From NCBI GenBank assembly GCA_944332375.1, contig CALVJU010000104.1, positions 1 through 7,900 on the forward strand: DNA of 7,900 bases, in the 5' to 3' direction. Positions 1 through 5,754 of the stretch are shown here, piece after piece. Each line of letters opens with the position of its first letter. Within the stretch, counting starts at the first letter, position 1. The DNA is from an uncultured Bacilli bacterium (GTDB taxonomy: Bacteria > Bacillota_I > Bacilli_A > RF39 > UBA660). The position numbers and the translations under genes are program-made. The notes below the pieces were generated by a model. That model was not told the DNA's origin, did no database searches, and saw nothing but the letters and a program-made list of their open reading frames with translations.

Positions 1-875
1 ATTCTTCTCCATTTGCCGGTCGTGAAGGAAAATTATTGACTGCTCGTAAAATTGAAGAACGTTTACATAAAGAAACAGAACGTGATGTTAGTTTAAAGGT
101 AGTACCAAATCCAACTGATAGCGAATCGTTTATTGTATCCGGACGTGGAGAATTACACTTATCTATTTTAATTGAAAATATGAGACGTGAGGGATTTGAA
201 TTACAAGTATCAAAACCAGAAGTAATCGTGAAAGAAATCGATGGAGTGAAATGTGAACCATTTGAAGATGTTACCATTGAAGTTCCAGAAGAATATGTAG
301 GATCTGTTATAGAATCACTAGGAAATCGTGAGGGAGAAATGGTTAACATGACAACTCACGGAAACCAAACACAATTAAACTATGTTGTTCCATCTCGTGG
401 ATTAATTGGTTTTTCTATGGAATTTATGACAATGACAAAAGGTTATGGAATTTTAAGCCATACTTATAAAGAATATCGTAAACAAGCTTCACAACATGTA
501 GGACAAAGAAAAGCGGGAGTTTTAGTTTCTATGGAAAACGGAAAAGCTACTGCGTATGCTTTAGGACAATTAGAAGATCGTGGGATTATGTTTATTGAAC
601 CTGGCACTGATGTATATGAAGGTATGATTGTCGGAGAACATAGTCATGATAATGATTTAGCAGTTAACGTTGTAAAAGGTAAAAAATTAACAAATACACG
701 TGCTGCAGGTAGTGATCATACAGTTGTATTAAAAAGACCTCGTCAAATGACACTAGAAGTATGCTTAGATTATATTAACGAAGACGAATTAGTCGAAGTA
801 ACGCCACAATCTTTCCGTCTTAGAAAGAAAATATTAAATACAAATGAAAGAAAAAAATACGATGCTAGAAAATAA
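1..875 (+). CDS. typA: TypA/BipA ribosome-associated GTPase, C-terminal part (5' end outside window)
   Basis: This is the C-terminal half of the translational GTPase TypA (BipA), which binds the ribosome and helps 50S assembly and growth under stress, notably cold. The frame is open from base 3 and the first visible residues (SSPFAGREGK) already match the family, so the gene began upstream; the GTP-binding domain is not in the window. Family landmarks in order are SGRGELHLSILIENMRREGF (EF-G domain III-like), the E-I-D-G and E-P-F-E-D-V block (domain V-like), VPSRGLIGF, FMTMTKGYG, and in the TypA-specific C-terminal domain the blocks VYEGMIVGEH, GKKLTNTRAAGSD and DELVEVTPQSFRLRK. The protein ends soon after that block, as in complete TypA proteins. 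No frameshift is seen. The stop codon lies in the loop of the terminator that follows. Identity is very secure; the absent N-terminus is the only limit. Confidence 0.96.
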   Translation, partial: SSPFAGREGKLLTARKIEERLHKETERDVSLKVVPNPTDSESFIVSGRGELHLSILIENMRREGFELQVSKPEVIVKEIDGVKCEPFEDVTIEVPEEYVGSVIESLGNREGEMVNMTTHGNQTQLNYVVPSRGLIGFSMEFMTMTKGYGILSHTYKEYRKQASQHVGQRKAGVLVSMENGKATAYALGQLEDRGIMFIEPGTDVYEGMIVGEHSHDNDLAVNVVKGKKLTNTRAAGSDHTVVLKRPRQMTLEVCLDYINEDELVEVTPQSFRLRKKILNTNERKKYDARK

Positions 876-897
876 CAATCTGGGATCGTTTTTTTTT
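859..897 (+). terminator. Intrinsic terminator of typA, overlapping its stop codon
   Basis: Arms 859-869 (acgatgctaga) and 879-889 (tctgggatcgt) pair over 11 positions with one G-G mismatch and one G-U wobble. The loop is 9 nt and contains the TAA stop (873-875). A run of nine T follows (889-897), and an A run at 851-857 can extend the stem. This is a textbook rho-independent signal, placed unusually close so that it includes the last codons of typA. Confidence 0.82.
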
Positions 898-900
898 GAA

Positions 901-915
901 AAAGTGTTAAATTCT
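901..915 (+). repeat. Upstream box copy 1 (AAAGTGTYAAATTYT)
   Basis: A 15-base element that recurs at 1734-1748 with 13 of 15 identities. It starts 58 bases before the TATACT -10 box of the downstream gene, against 59 for the second copy. Either it is a remnant of the promoter duplication or it is a shared upstream regulatory site. Confidence 0.5.
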
Positions 916-932
916 GTCTTTCCACGTTTTTT

Positions 933-957
933 CACTTTTTCCATAATGGAAAAGGTG
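933..957. promoter_or_regulatory. 25-bp near-perfect palindrome, candidate operator
   Basis: Arms cactttttccat (933-944) and atggaaaaggtg (946-957) are reverse complements at 11 of 12 positions around a single central A. The palindrome ends one base before the TATACT -10 box and covers the spacer and -35 position. That is where a dimeric repressor would block RNA polymerase. It lies upstream of the predicted transcription start, so it would act as DNA rather than RNA for this promoter. Confidence 0.6.
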
Positions 958-964
958 CTATACT
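936..964 (+). promoter_or_regulatory. Extended -10 promoter of the 228-residue membrane-protein gene
   Basis: TATACT at 959-964 is preceded by TG at 956-957 with one base between, an extended -10. No good -35 exists at the expected place (936-941 reads tttttc). Transcription should start near 971, almost at the first base of the ribosome binding site. Confidence 0.6.
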
Positions 965-988
965 GTGGACAAGGAGGTAGAAAGAGGT

Positions 989-1675
989 ATGAAGAAAAGT
1001 GTAACTTACATTTTGATTATCATTCTTGCTATTATTGTGGGACTTTTAATTGGATATAATATCGCAAACATATTCTATCGCAATGATAATCAAACTGTAC
1101 CAGTACAGACAAACGAGTCAGAACAAGAAGAACAGACAGAAACAAAAGTATGGACTGATGAGGAGGTTCAAGATATTTTATCACTATTTTTTAGAAACAA
1201 GAGTGGTATGGCAAACAGCACAGAAGAGATGACTGATTCAGAAGTATTCTATTCTATTTTGAACATGGTATTTGTTGATCTAGAACCAGAAGATTACAAT
1301 ATTACAACTGGTGATCATAATGGAGAACATGACATCACAACTGTACCACTAGCATCTGTTCAAGAACTGGCAAAAACATATTTTAATCGTGATCAATTTA
1401 CATTTTCTGGAGATACAACATTCAATTACTTTGCGGAGGAAGAAGTTTATCGAAATCATGGTGGAATGGGATTTGGAAACTTAGGACCATATCCTACTTA
1501 TACGGTTACACAAGTTGAACGCTCTGATCAGGAATATACGGTAACAATGACTGAGACTTATACAGAAGAAGAGAAAGAACAATTTCCTGCTTTACAAAAT
1601 GCAGATAAAACCTATACAGTAATCATGCACTGTGACAATGAAATTTGTTATCCTGTTTCTTGGCAAGAACAGTAA
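989..1675 (+). CDS. Membrane-anchored protein of unknown function (228 aa)
   Basis: I do not recognise this family. The start is set by AAGGAGGT at 971-978, ten bases before ATG 989; an upstream GTG in frame at 965 lies on the promoter and is unlikely. Residues 5-29 form one hydrophobic segment (VTYILIIILAIIVGLLIGYN), with MKK in front. That fits a signal anchor with the remainder outside the cell. Residues 36-53 are a Q/E/T-rich, low-complexity linker. Residues 55-228 form an acidic soluble domain starting WTDEEVQDIL; it contains a glycine-rich stretch (HGGMGFGNLGPYP, about 157-169) and two cysteines near the end (215 and 220) that could form a disulfide. The gene has its own promoter and terminator, so it is monocistronic. 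Its N-terminal 25 residues and its promoter region resemble those of the next gene, which looks like a shortened paralogue. Extracytoplasmic location is inferred from topology only. Confidence 0.85.
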   Translation: MKKSVTYILIIILAIIVGLLIGYNIANIFYRNDNQTVPVQTNESEQEEQTETKVWTDEEVQDILSLFFRNKSGMANSTEEMTDSEVFYSILNMVFVDLEPEDYNITTGDHNGEHDITTVPLASVQELAKTYFNRDQFTFSGDTTFNYFAEEEVYRNHGGMGFGNLGPYPTYTVTQVERSDQEYTVTMTETYTEEEKEQFPALQNADKTYTVIMHCDNEICYPVSWQEQ

Positions 1676-1679
1676 TAGG

Positions 1680-1718
1680 AAAAAAGCTTTTATCGAATGA
1701 GAAGATAAGAGCTTTTTT
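1680..1718 (+). terminator. Intrinsic terminator after the 228-residue membrane-protein gene
   Basis: Arms 1680-1694 (aaaaaagcttttatc) and 1704-1718 (gataagagctttttt) pair over 15 bases with one G-U wobble around a 9-nt loop. The right arm ends in six T. It begins 5 bases after the stop codon. Confidence 0.9.
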
Positions 1719-1733
1719 ATGGGATTCTGTCAT

Positions 1734-1748
1734 AAAGTGTCAAATTTT
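1734..1748 (+). repeat. Upstream box copy 2 (AAAGTGTYAAATTYT)
   Basis: Second copy of the 15-base element at 901-915. It differs at two positions and sits 59 bases before the TATACT box of the small paralogue. Confidence 0.5.
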
Positions 1749-1769
1749 TAGAATTTAAAATAGGGAATG

Positions 1770-1798
1770 TTCAACCAAACTTGAAACAGTGTTATACT
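1770..1798 (+). promoter_or_regulatory. Promoter of the 57-residue membrane-protein gene
   Basis: TTCAAC (1770-1775), a 17-base spacer and TATACT (1793-1798) form a sigma-A-like promoter. The -35 and spacer are covered by an imperfect inverted repeat, tgttcaa (1768-1774) against ttgaaaca (1781-1788), with one bulged base. The direct repeat AGTGTTA (1788-1794 and 1799-1805) brackets the -10. The gap from -10 to the ribosome binding site is six bases, identical to the preceding gene. Confidence 0.6.
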
Positions 1799-1822
1799 AG
1801 TGTTAAGGAGGTAAGAAGGGGA

Positions 1823-1996
1823 ATGAATAAGAAAGTGGTCAAATATGTAATTATTATTGTACTCGCAATTGCTGTTGGAATTTTGATTGGATATAATGTT
1901 GCCAGAGTCATTAATAATTTAAGTGCATCTACACAAATTAATCATACAATTGAAAATAATATGGTATTAGTAGATACGGATGCCTCTATTTTATAG
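1823..1996 (+). CDS. Small membrane protein, shortened paralogue of the preceding gene (57 aa)
   Basis: Function unknown. ATG 1823 follows AAGGAGGT at 1805-1812 with the same SD and ten-base spacing as the preceding gene; an in-frame TTG at 1781 lies upstream of the -10 and cannot be the start of this transcript. Residues 6-30 form a transmembrane segment (VKYVIIIVLAIAVGILIGYN) that aligns with the neighbour's, sharing the IGYN and A-x-x-I pattern. After it only about 27 residues remain, rich in N, S and T, ending NMVLVDTDASIL. The NMVLVD piece matches NMVFVD at residues 92-97 of the larger protein, so an internal deletion of roughly 55 residues followed by truncation is possible. The intact promoter, ribosome binding site and downstream terminator argue that it is expressed rather than dead. 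A single-span microprotein that modulates its larger paralogue would fit, but this is inference. Confidence 0.7.
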   Translation: MNKKVVKYVIIIVLAIAVGILIGYNVARVINNLSASTQINHTIENNMVLVDTDASIL

Positions 1997-2048
1997 TTGT
2001 AAATTTATAAAATGTTTGATCTTTTTTTCAGATCAGTAATATTTAAAT

Positions 2049-2082
2049 AAACTTTTGTTCATTACTTGAATAAAAGTTTTTT
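2049..2082 (+). terminator. Intrinsic terminator of the 57-residue gene, overlapping the ucpA promoter
   Basis: Arms 2049-2061 (aaacttttgttca) and 2067-2079 (tgaataaaagttt) pair over 13 bases with one G-U wobble around a 5-nt loop. T continues to 2082. The right arm contains the -35 hexamer of the next promoter. Confidence 0.88.
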
Positions 2083-2094
2083 GTATGATAAAAT
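2066..2094 (+). promoter_or_regulatory. Promoter of ucpA
   Basis: TTGAAT (2066-2071), exactly 17 bases, then TAAAAT (2089-2094). The -35 lies inside the right arm of the upstream terminator hairpin. Start of transcription is expected near 2101, just ahead of the GGAG ribosome binding site at 2104-2107. Confidence 0.6.
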
Positions 2095-2116
2095 GTCAAT
2101 AATGGAGATGATAAGA

Positions 2117-2905
2117 GTGAAATTAGAGAATAAAATTGCGGTTGTTACAGGTGGAGCTATGGGAAATGGTGCTGGTATTGTAGAAGTGTTTGCAAAATAC
2201 AAAGCTCGTGTTATCATCTTTGATTATAGTGATAAAGTAGCAAGTACCATCCAAGAATTTAGAAAAAAGGGATATGATGTAGCTGGTTATAAGGTTGATA
2301 TTCGTGATACAAATCGTGTTCAGCTATGTGTAAATGATATTATAAAACGTTACGGTAGAATTGATATTTTAGTAAATAATGCCGGTGTTGCAAAGCTGGA
2401 AAACTTTGTAGACATGTCTGATGAAGTAAGAGACTATCACTTTGATATCAATATCAAAGGAACTTGGAATGTTACGAAAGCAATTGTCCCATATATGCAA
2501 AAACAAAACTATGGAAAAATTGTAAACTTATCAAGTGTCACTGGACCAATGGTTGCAGATGCTGGAGAAGTCGCATATGCGACAACCAAAGCTGCTTTGA
2601 TTGGATTTACAAAGGGATTAGCACGTGAATTAGTAGACAGTAACATTAATGTCAACGCGATTATGCCTGGATACATTATGACTCCAATGGTAGATGGTAT
2701 TGCAAAAGATAGTAATGCTAGTGATCCAGAATCTGTAATTAAAGGTATCGCTGCTGGTATTCCGATGGGAAGACTAGGAACGATTCAAGAATTAGGGGAA
2801 TTAGCTGCTTTCCTAGCCAGTGATGAATCAAGCTATATCACAGGACAAGGAATTGTCATCGACGGTGGTTCTACACTTCCAGAAACAAAAGCAGTTGGTG
2901 TATAA
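2117..2905 (+). CDS. ucpA: UcpA-like short-chain dehydrogenase/reductase (262 aa)
   Basis: Cytoplasmic NAD(P)(H)-dependent oxidoreductase of the classical SDR family. The start is GTG 2117, nine bases after GGAG (2104-2107); the frame is open back to a TTG at 2066, but that triplet is part of the -35 hexamer. The resulting 262 residues match the family length. Visible motifs are the cofactor loop TGGAMGNG (11-18), an acidic residue D36 after the second beta strand (suggesting NAD preference), D61, NNAG (87-90), N112, the active-site serine (S140 region of SSVTG), Y154-x3-K158, and PGYIMTP. Several long blocks (DMSDE, DINIKGTWNVTKA, SSVTGPMVAD, DPESV, GELAAFLASDESSY, IDGGSTLPET) match what I remember of Escherichia coli UcpA up to the C-terminus. 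The natural substrate of UcpA is not established; the E. coli protein has been linked to furfural tolerance. The gene is a monocistronic unit bounded by terminators. Ortholog assignment is from memory, without a search. Confidence 0.88.
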   Translation: MKLENKIAVVTGGAMGNGAGIVEVFAKYKARVIIFDYSDKVASTIQEFRKKGYDVAGYKVDIRDTNRVQLCVNDIIKRYGRIDILVNNAGVAKLENFVDMSDEVRDYHFDINIKGTWNVTKAIVPYMQKQNYGKIVNLSSVTGPMVADAGEVAYATTKAALIGFTKGLARELVDSNINVNAIMPGYIMTPMVDGIAKDSNASDPESVIKGIAAGIPMGRLGTIQELGELAAFLASDESSYITGQGIVIDGGSTLPETKAVGV

Positions 2906-2912
2906 AAGAATG

Positions 2913-2939
2913 AAAAAGGGTTCGTCAGAATCTTTTTTT
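2913..2939 (+). terminator. Intrinsic terminator of ucpA
   Basis: Arms 2913-2923 (aaaaagggttc) and 2928-2938 (gaatctttttt) pair with two G-U wobbles around a 4-nt loop (gtca), and the T run reaches 2939. It starts 8 bases after the ucpA stop. Confidence 0.8.
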
Positions 2940-2949
2940 GTGGTACAAT
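2921..2949 (+). promoter_or_regulatory. Extended -10 promoter of the ABC-F gene
   Basis: TACAAT (2944-2949) preceded by TGG gives an extended -10. The -35 position (2921-2926, ttcgtc) is poor and falls in the loop and arm of the ucpA terminator. A start near 2956 leaves a leader of about 20 bases carrying AAGGAGGTG (2962-2970). Confidence 0.5.
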
Positions 2950-2975
2950 ATTGATGTTTGTAAGGAGGTGAGCAA

Positions 2976-4592
2976 ATGTACGGAGAACACATGAAGCTAA
3001 ATTTTCATTTAGAAACAATCTATGATGATGCATCTTTTCGTGTCGAAAAGAAAGACAAAGTAGGAATTGTAGGGGTAAATGGTGCTGGAAAAACAACGCT
3101 GTTTAAAGTAATATTAGGTCAGGAAGAATTGAATGAAGGAAAGATCGTCATTCCTAAAAAAACGAGAATCGGTTATCTTCCTCAAGAAATTGTGTTAGAA
3201 GAAAAAGAGATCACAGTATTTGATTATTTATTAAGTGCTAGACCAATCGAAAAATTGAACATGAAATTAGAAACACTATATGAAAAAGTTGCTGTCACAG
3301 AGGGAAAAGAACAAGATAAAATTTTAAAAGAAATTAGTAAAACACAAGAACAATTAGAATATTATGATTGTTATGAAGCAGAAAGTATTTTATTTACAAT
3401 CATTCATAATATGAATATTGATAGTGAATTGTTGGACATGAGATTAGTAGATTTATCTGGAGGGCAGAAATCGAAAATTGCATTTGCTCATCTTTTATAT
3501 TCTTCACCAGAAGTGATGCTTTTAGATGAACCGACAAACCATCTAGATGTTTCCACAAGAGATTACATTATTCATTATTTGAAAAATTATAAAGGTATGG
3601 TATTGATTATTTCACATGATGTTCAATTCTTAAATGCAATTGTAAATAAAATCATGCATATTGACAAATTGAGTCATAAGATAGAAATGTATCTTGGAAA
3701 CTATAATGATTATAAGAAAAAGAGTGTAAAACAGAAAGAAATCAAGGAAAAATTGATTGATCAACAAGAAAAAGAAATCGCAAAATTAAGAGAATTTGTC
3801 TTGCAATATTCTAACTCTTCTGGAAAGAGAAAGCGAATTGCAGAGAGTAGAGAAAAATTACTTGCTAAAAAAGAAAAGGAATTATTAGAACGTGATAAAA
3901 CGTACAAAAGAGTAAAGCTAAGATTATTACCTGCTCGAGAAGGATCAAAAATTCCAATTAAAGTAAACAATATTTCTTTTGGATATCCCAATTCTAAAGA
4001 ACTTATCCATAATTTATCCTTTTTAATCAGTAGAAAAGAGAGATTTTTAATTGTAGGTGAAAATGGAGTTGGAAAAAGTACACTATTAAAATTATTAGTT
4101 GGAAAATTAAAACCATTAGAAGGGAATATCTGGTATGGAAATAAAACAGATATTGCTTACTACGCCCAAGAACAAGAAACATTAGACTTAGAAAAAACAG
4201 TATTAGAAAACGTAAAAAACCAATCCTATACGGAAAAAGAATTAAGAACAATATTAGGAAGTTTCTTATTTCACGGTGATGATGTTTTTAAAAAGGTGGG
4301 AGTTTTATCTCCAGGAGAAAAAGCCAGAATCGCACTTTGTCAGGTAATGCTAAAAAGAGCAAATTTACTTCTTTTAGATGAACCAACGAACCATTTGGAT
4401 CCTGAAACGCAAACATTGATTGGAGAAAATTTTAAAGATTATGAAGGTGGAATTATATTAGTAAGTCATAATCCGAGTTTTGTAGAAGCGATCGGAATTG
4501 ATCGTATGCTGATACTTCCTCAAGGAAAAATTACAAATTACTCTAAGGAATTGTTAGAATACTATTATCAATTAAATACAAAAGGAGAATAA
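2976..4592 (+). CDS. ABC-F family ATPase, ribosome-associated (538 aa)
   Basis: Soluble protein with two ATP-binding cassettes and no membrane domain, the hallmark of ABC-F factors that bind the ribosomal E site and affect translation or drug release. Cassette 1 has Walker A GVNGAGKTT (33-41), signature LSGGQ (160-164), Walker B with catalytic E185 in LLDEPTNHLD, and SHD (213-215). A charged linker rich in K and E (about 245-320) is the P-site tRNA interaction motif region. Cassette 2 has Walker A GENGVGKST (361-369), signature LSPGE (444-448), E469 in LLLDEPTNHLD, and SHN (497-499). The start is ATG 2976, seven bases after GGAGG (2964-2968); ATG 2991 is an alternative. LSPGE and SHN depart from the usual LSGGE and SHD but the catalytic residues are intact. 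The first beta strand is poorly conserved. Subfamily cannot be fixed by eye: it may be a housekeeping factor or an antibiotic ribosome-protection type, and nothing nearby favours resistance. Confidence 0.9.
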   Translation: MYGEHMKLNFHLETIYDDASFRVEKKDKVGIVGVNGAGKTTLFKVILGQEELNEGKIVIPKKTRIGYLPQEIVLEEKEITVFDYLLSARPIEKLNMKLETLYEKVAVTEGKEQDKILKEISKTQEQLEYYDCYEAESILFTIIHNMNIDSELLDMRLVDLSGGQKSKIAFAHLLYSSPEVMLLDEPTNHLDVSTRDYIIHYLKNYKGMVLIISHDVQFLNAIVNKIMHIDKLSHKIEMYLGNYNDYKKKSVKQKEIKEKLIDQQEKEIAKLREFVLQYSNSSGKRKRIAESREKLLAKKEKELLERDKTYKRVKLRLLPAREGSKIPIKVNNISFGYPNSKELIHNLSFLISRKERFLIVGENGVGKSTLLKLLVGKLKPLEGNIWYGNKTDIAYYAQEQETLDLEKTVLENVKNQSYTEKELRTILGSFLFHGDDVFKKVGVLSPGEKARIALCQVMLKRANLLLLDEPTNHLDPETQTLIGENFKDYEGGIILVSHNPSFVEAIGIDRMLILPQGKITNYSKELLEYYYQLNTKGE

Positions 4593-4626
4593 AAACTACA
4601 CAAGTGTGGAAACAAGTGTAGTTTTT
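4591..4626. terminator. Bidirectional terminator between ABC-F gene and ddl
   Basis: Arms 4591-4601 (aaaaactacac) and 4616-4626 (gtgtagttttt) are perfect 11-bp reverse complements around a 14-nt loop. T runs lie at the end of the stem on both strands, so it can stop the plus-strand ABC-F transcript and the minus-strand ddl transcript. It overlaps the last two bases of the ABC-F stop codon and ends 6 bases beyond the ddl stop. Confidence 0.9.
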
Positions 4627-4632
4627 AAATAT

Positions 4633-5640
4633 TTATTTTTTTGATTGTGTGAGTGCTTGTTCTATCAAAATAGAAATGATTTTGGAATAAGAAATATGGT
4701 CTTTCTGTAATAATTTCGCAAACATACTATTTTCAGTAAAGCCTGGTAATGTATTGATTTCATTTACATAAATTGTGTTGGTGTCTTCTTGATAAAAAAA
4801 GTCAACACGAGCAAGACCAGTGCAATCTAATAGTTGAAATACTTTTTTTGAAAGATCCTGTATTTTTTTCTTTACAGTGTTATCTAAGTCAGTTCCAATT
4901 TTCGTATATGTTTGGTTATCATTGTATTTTGCGTCATAATCATAAAAGGAATTTGCTGAAAAGATTTCTCCAATGGATGATGCATGTAGTTCTTTTTTCT
5001 CTAATATCGCGCATTCTAACTCACGTGCTTGAATAAAGGTTTCAACTAACAGTTTGTGATCATATTGGAAGGCATCATGGATTGCACCAATTAATTCTTT
5101 TCGATTGTGTGCCACTTGAATTCCAATGGAAGATCCTCCTCGTGCTGGCTTGATAATCATTGGATAACCAAGTGCTTCTTCCAATTTTGAAATCGAATAG
5201 TTCTTTTTCGTAATGACTTGATAGGGAACAACTGGAATCTGATGATGTTCTAGTATTTCTTTTGTAAATACTTTATCAAAACAAAGCGCACTACTTGTAA
5301 CATGACATCCTACATAAGGAAGTGATAGGAATTCTAATAAACCTTGAATACATCCATCTTCTCCATATTTACCATGAAATACAGGAAATACAACGTCATA
5401 TTTTTTCAGCGTTTCTAAAATGTTGGAAATCTTGTCATTATGATGTGTTTGCTCCCATTCATTTTGATACAATGAAGAAAAATCATAATCGAAGTAATAC
5501 CACTCTTGATTTCGTGTAATATAAATCGCATCTACTAAGTATTTTTTTTTATCAAATTCTTTTAAGATAAATTGTGCAGAATGACATGAAACAATATGCT
5601 CTGTAGAATTAGATCCAAATAAGACGACTACTTTTTTCAA
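4633..5640 (-). CDS. ddl: D-alanine-D-alanine ligase (335 aa)
   Basis: ATP-grasp enzyme joining two D-alanines to make the dipeptide end of the peptidoglycan pentapeptide precursor, in the cytoplasm. Motifs in order: N-terminal LFGSNSTEHIVS with E14 at the catalytic glutamate position, HGKYGEDG (89-96), LPYVG (107-111), KPARGGSSIG (164-173), FYDYDAKY (232-239), RVDFF (278-282), and the metal and nucleotide block NEINTLPGFTENSMF (293-307). Y239 in the AKY loop corresponds to the tyrosine typical of D-Ala-D-Ala specific enzymes; the histidine seen in D-lactate-making VanA-type ligases is not apparent there. Start is TTG at 5640, seven bases after a GAGGTG ribosome binding site; an in-frame TGA lies just upstream, so no longer form exists. 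The gene stands alone, not next to murF, convergent with the ABC-F gene and divergent from cotJ. Activity towards D-Ala-D-Ala is inferred from motifs. Confidence 0.95.
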   Translation of the reverse strand: MKKVVVLFGSNSTEHIVSCHSAQFILKEFDKKKYLVDAIYITRNQEWYYFDYDFSSLYQNEWEQTHHNDKISNILETLKKYDVVFPVFHGKYGEDGCIQGLLEFLSLPYVGCHVTSSALCFDKVFTKEILEHHQIPVVPYQVITKKNYSISKLEEALGYPMIIKPARGGSSIGIQVAHNRKELIGAIHDAFQYDHKLLVETFIQARELECAILEKKELHASSIGEIFSANSFYDYDAKYNDNQTYTKIGTDLDNTVKKKIQDLSKKVFQLLDCTGLARVDFFYQEDTNTIYVNEINTLPGFTENSMFAKLLQKDHISYSKIISILIEQALTQSKK

Positions 5641-5690
5641 TTCAATTCACCTCTTTATTATTTTATGCGATAAAAAATCATCTTTTCCTT

Positions 5691-5711
5691 GTACTGGGTG
5701 GAAACCCATAC
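5691..5711. repeat. Inverted repeat in the ddl-cotJ intergenic region
   Basis: TGGGT (5695-5699) and ACCCA (5704-5708) flank GGAA. Allowing one bulged C (5694), gta (5691-5693) and tac (5709-5711) extend the pairing to 8 bp. The loop is GNRA-type if transcribed. It lies between the divergent ddl and cotJ genes and overlaps a possible cotJ -10. Confidence 0.4.
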
Positions 5712-5736
5712 CATATTTGGAATCAAACATATTCTA
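5707..5736 (+). promoter_or_regulatory. Candidate sporulation promoter elements of the cotJ operon
   Basis: CATACCAT (5707-5714) matches seven of eight positions of the mother-cell sigma-E -10 consensus CATACAAT, and CATACCATA (5707-5715) also fits the sigma-K -10 pattern CATAnnnTA. A second candidate -10 is CATATTCT (5729-5736). No -35 with correct spacing is convincing for either. In Bacillus subtilis cotJ is sigma-E dependent, which is why these were sought; treat as tentative. Confidence 0.3.
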
Positions 5737-5754
5737 AAACTGAGGGGGTAAATC

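Noticed and set aside
36..38. TTG as the start of typA
   Set aside because: The frame is open upstream to base 3 and encodes family sequence (SSPFAGREGK), so the gene continues out of the window.
2017..2035. tgatct...agatca hairpin as a terminator
   Set aside because: Only 6 bp, with the T run inside the loop rather than after the stem. The 2049-2082 hairpin is far better.
2066..2068. TTG as the start of ucpA
   Set aside because: It lies in the terminator arm and the -35 hexamer, has no ribosome binding site, and adds 17 residues absent from the family.
3761..4251. Antisense open frames inside the ABC-F gene
   Set aside because: They have no ribosome binding site and are the complement of conserved ABC-F coding sequence; their composition reflects the sense codons.
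4633..5640. VanA-type D-Ala-D-Lac or other glycopeptide-resistance ligase
   Set aside because: The FYDYDAKY loop with its tyrosine is typical of Ddl, and no vanH, vanX, vanT or two-component genes are nearby.
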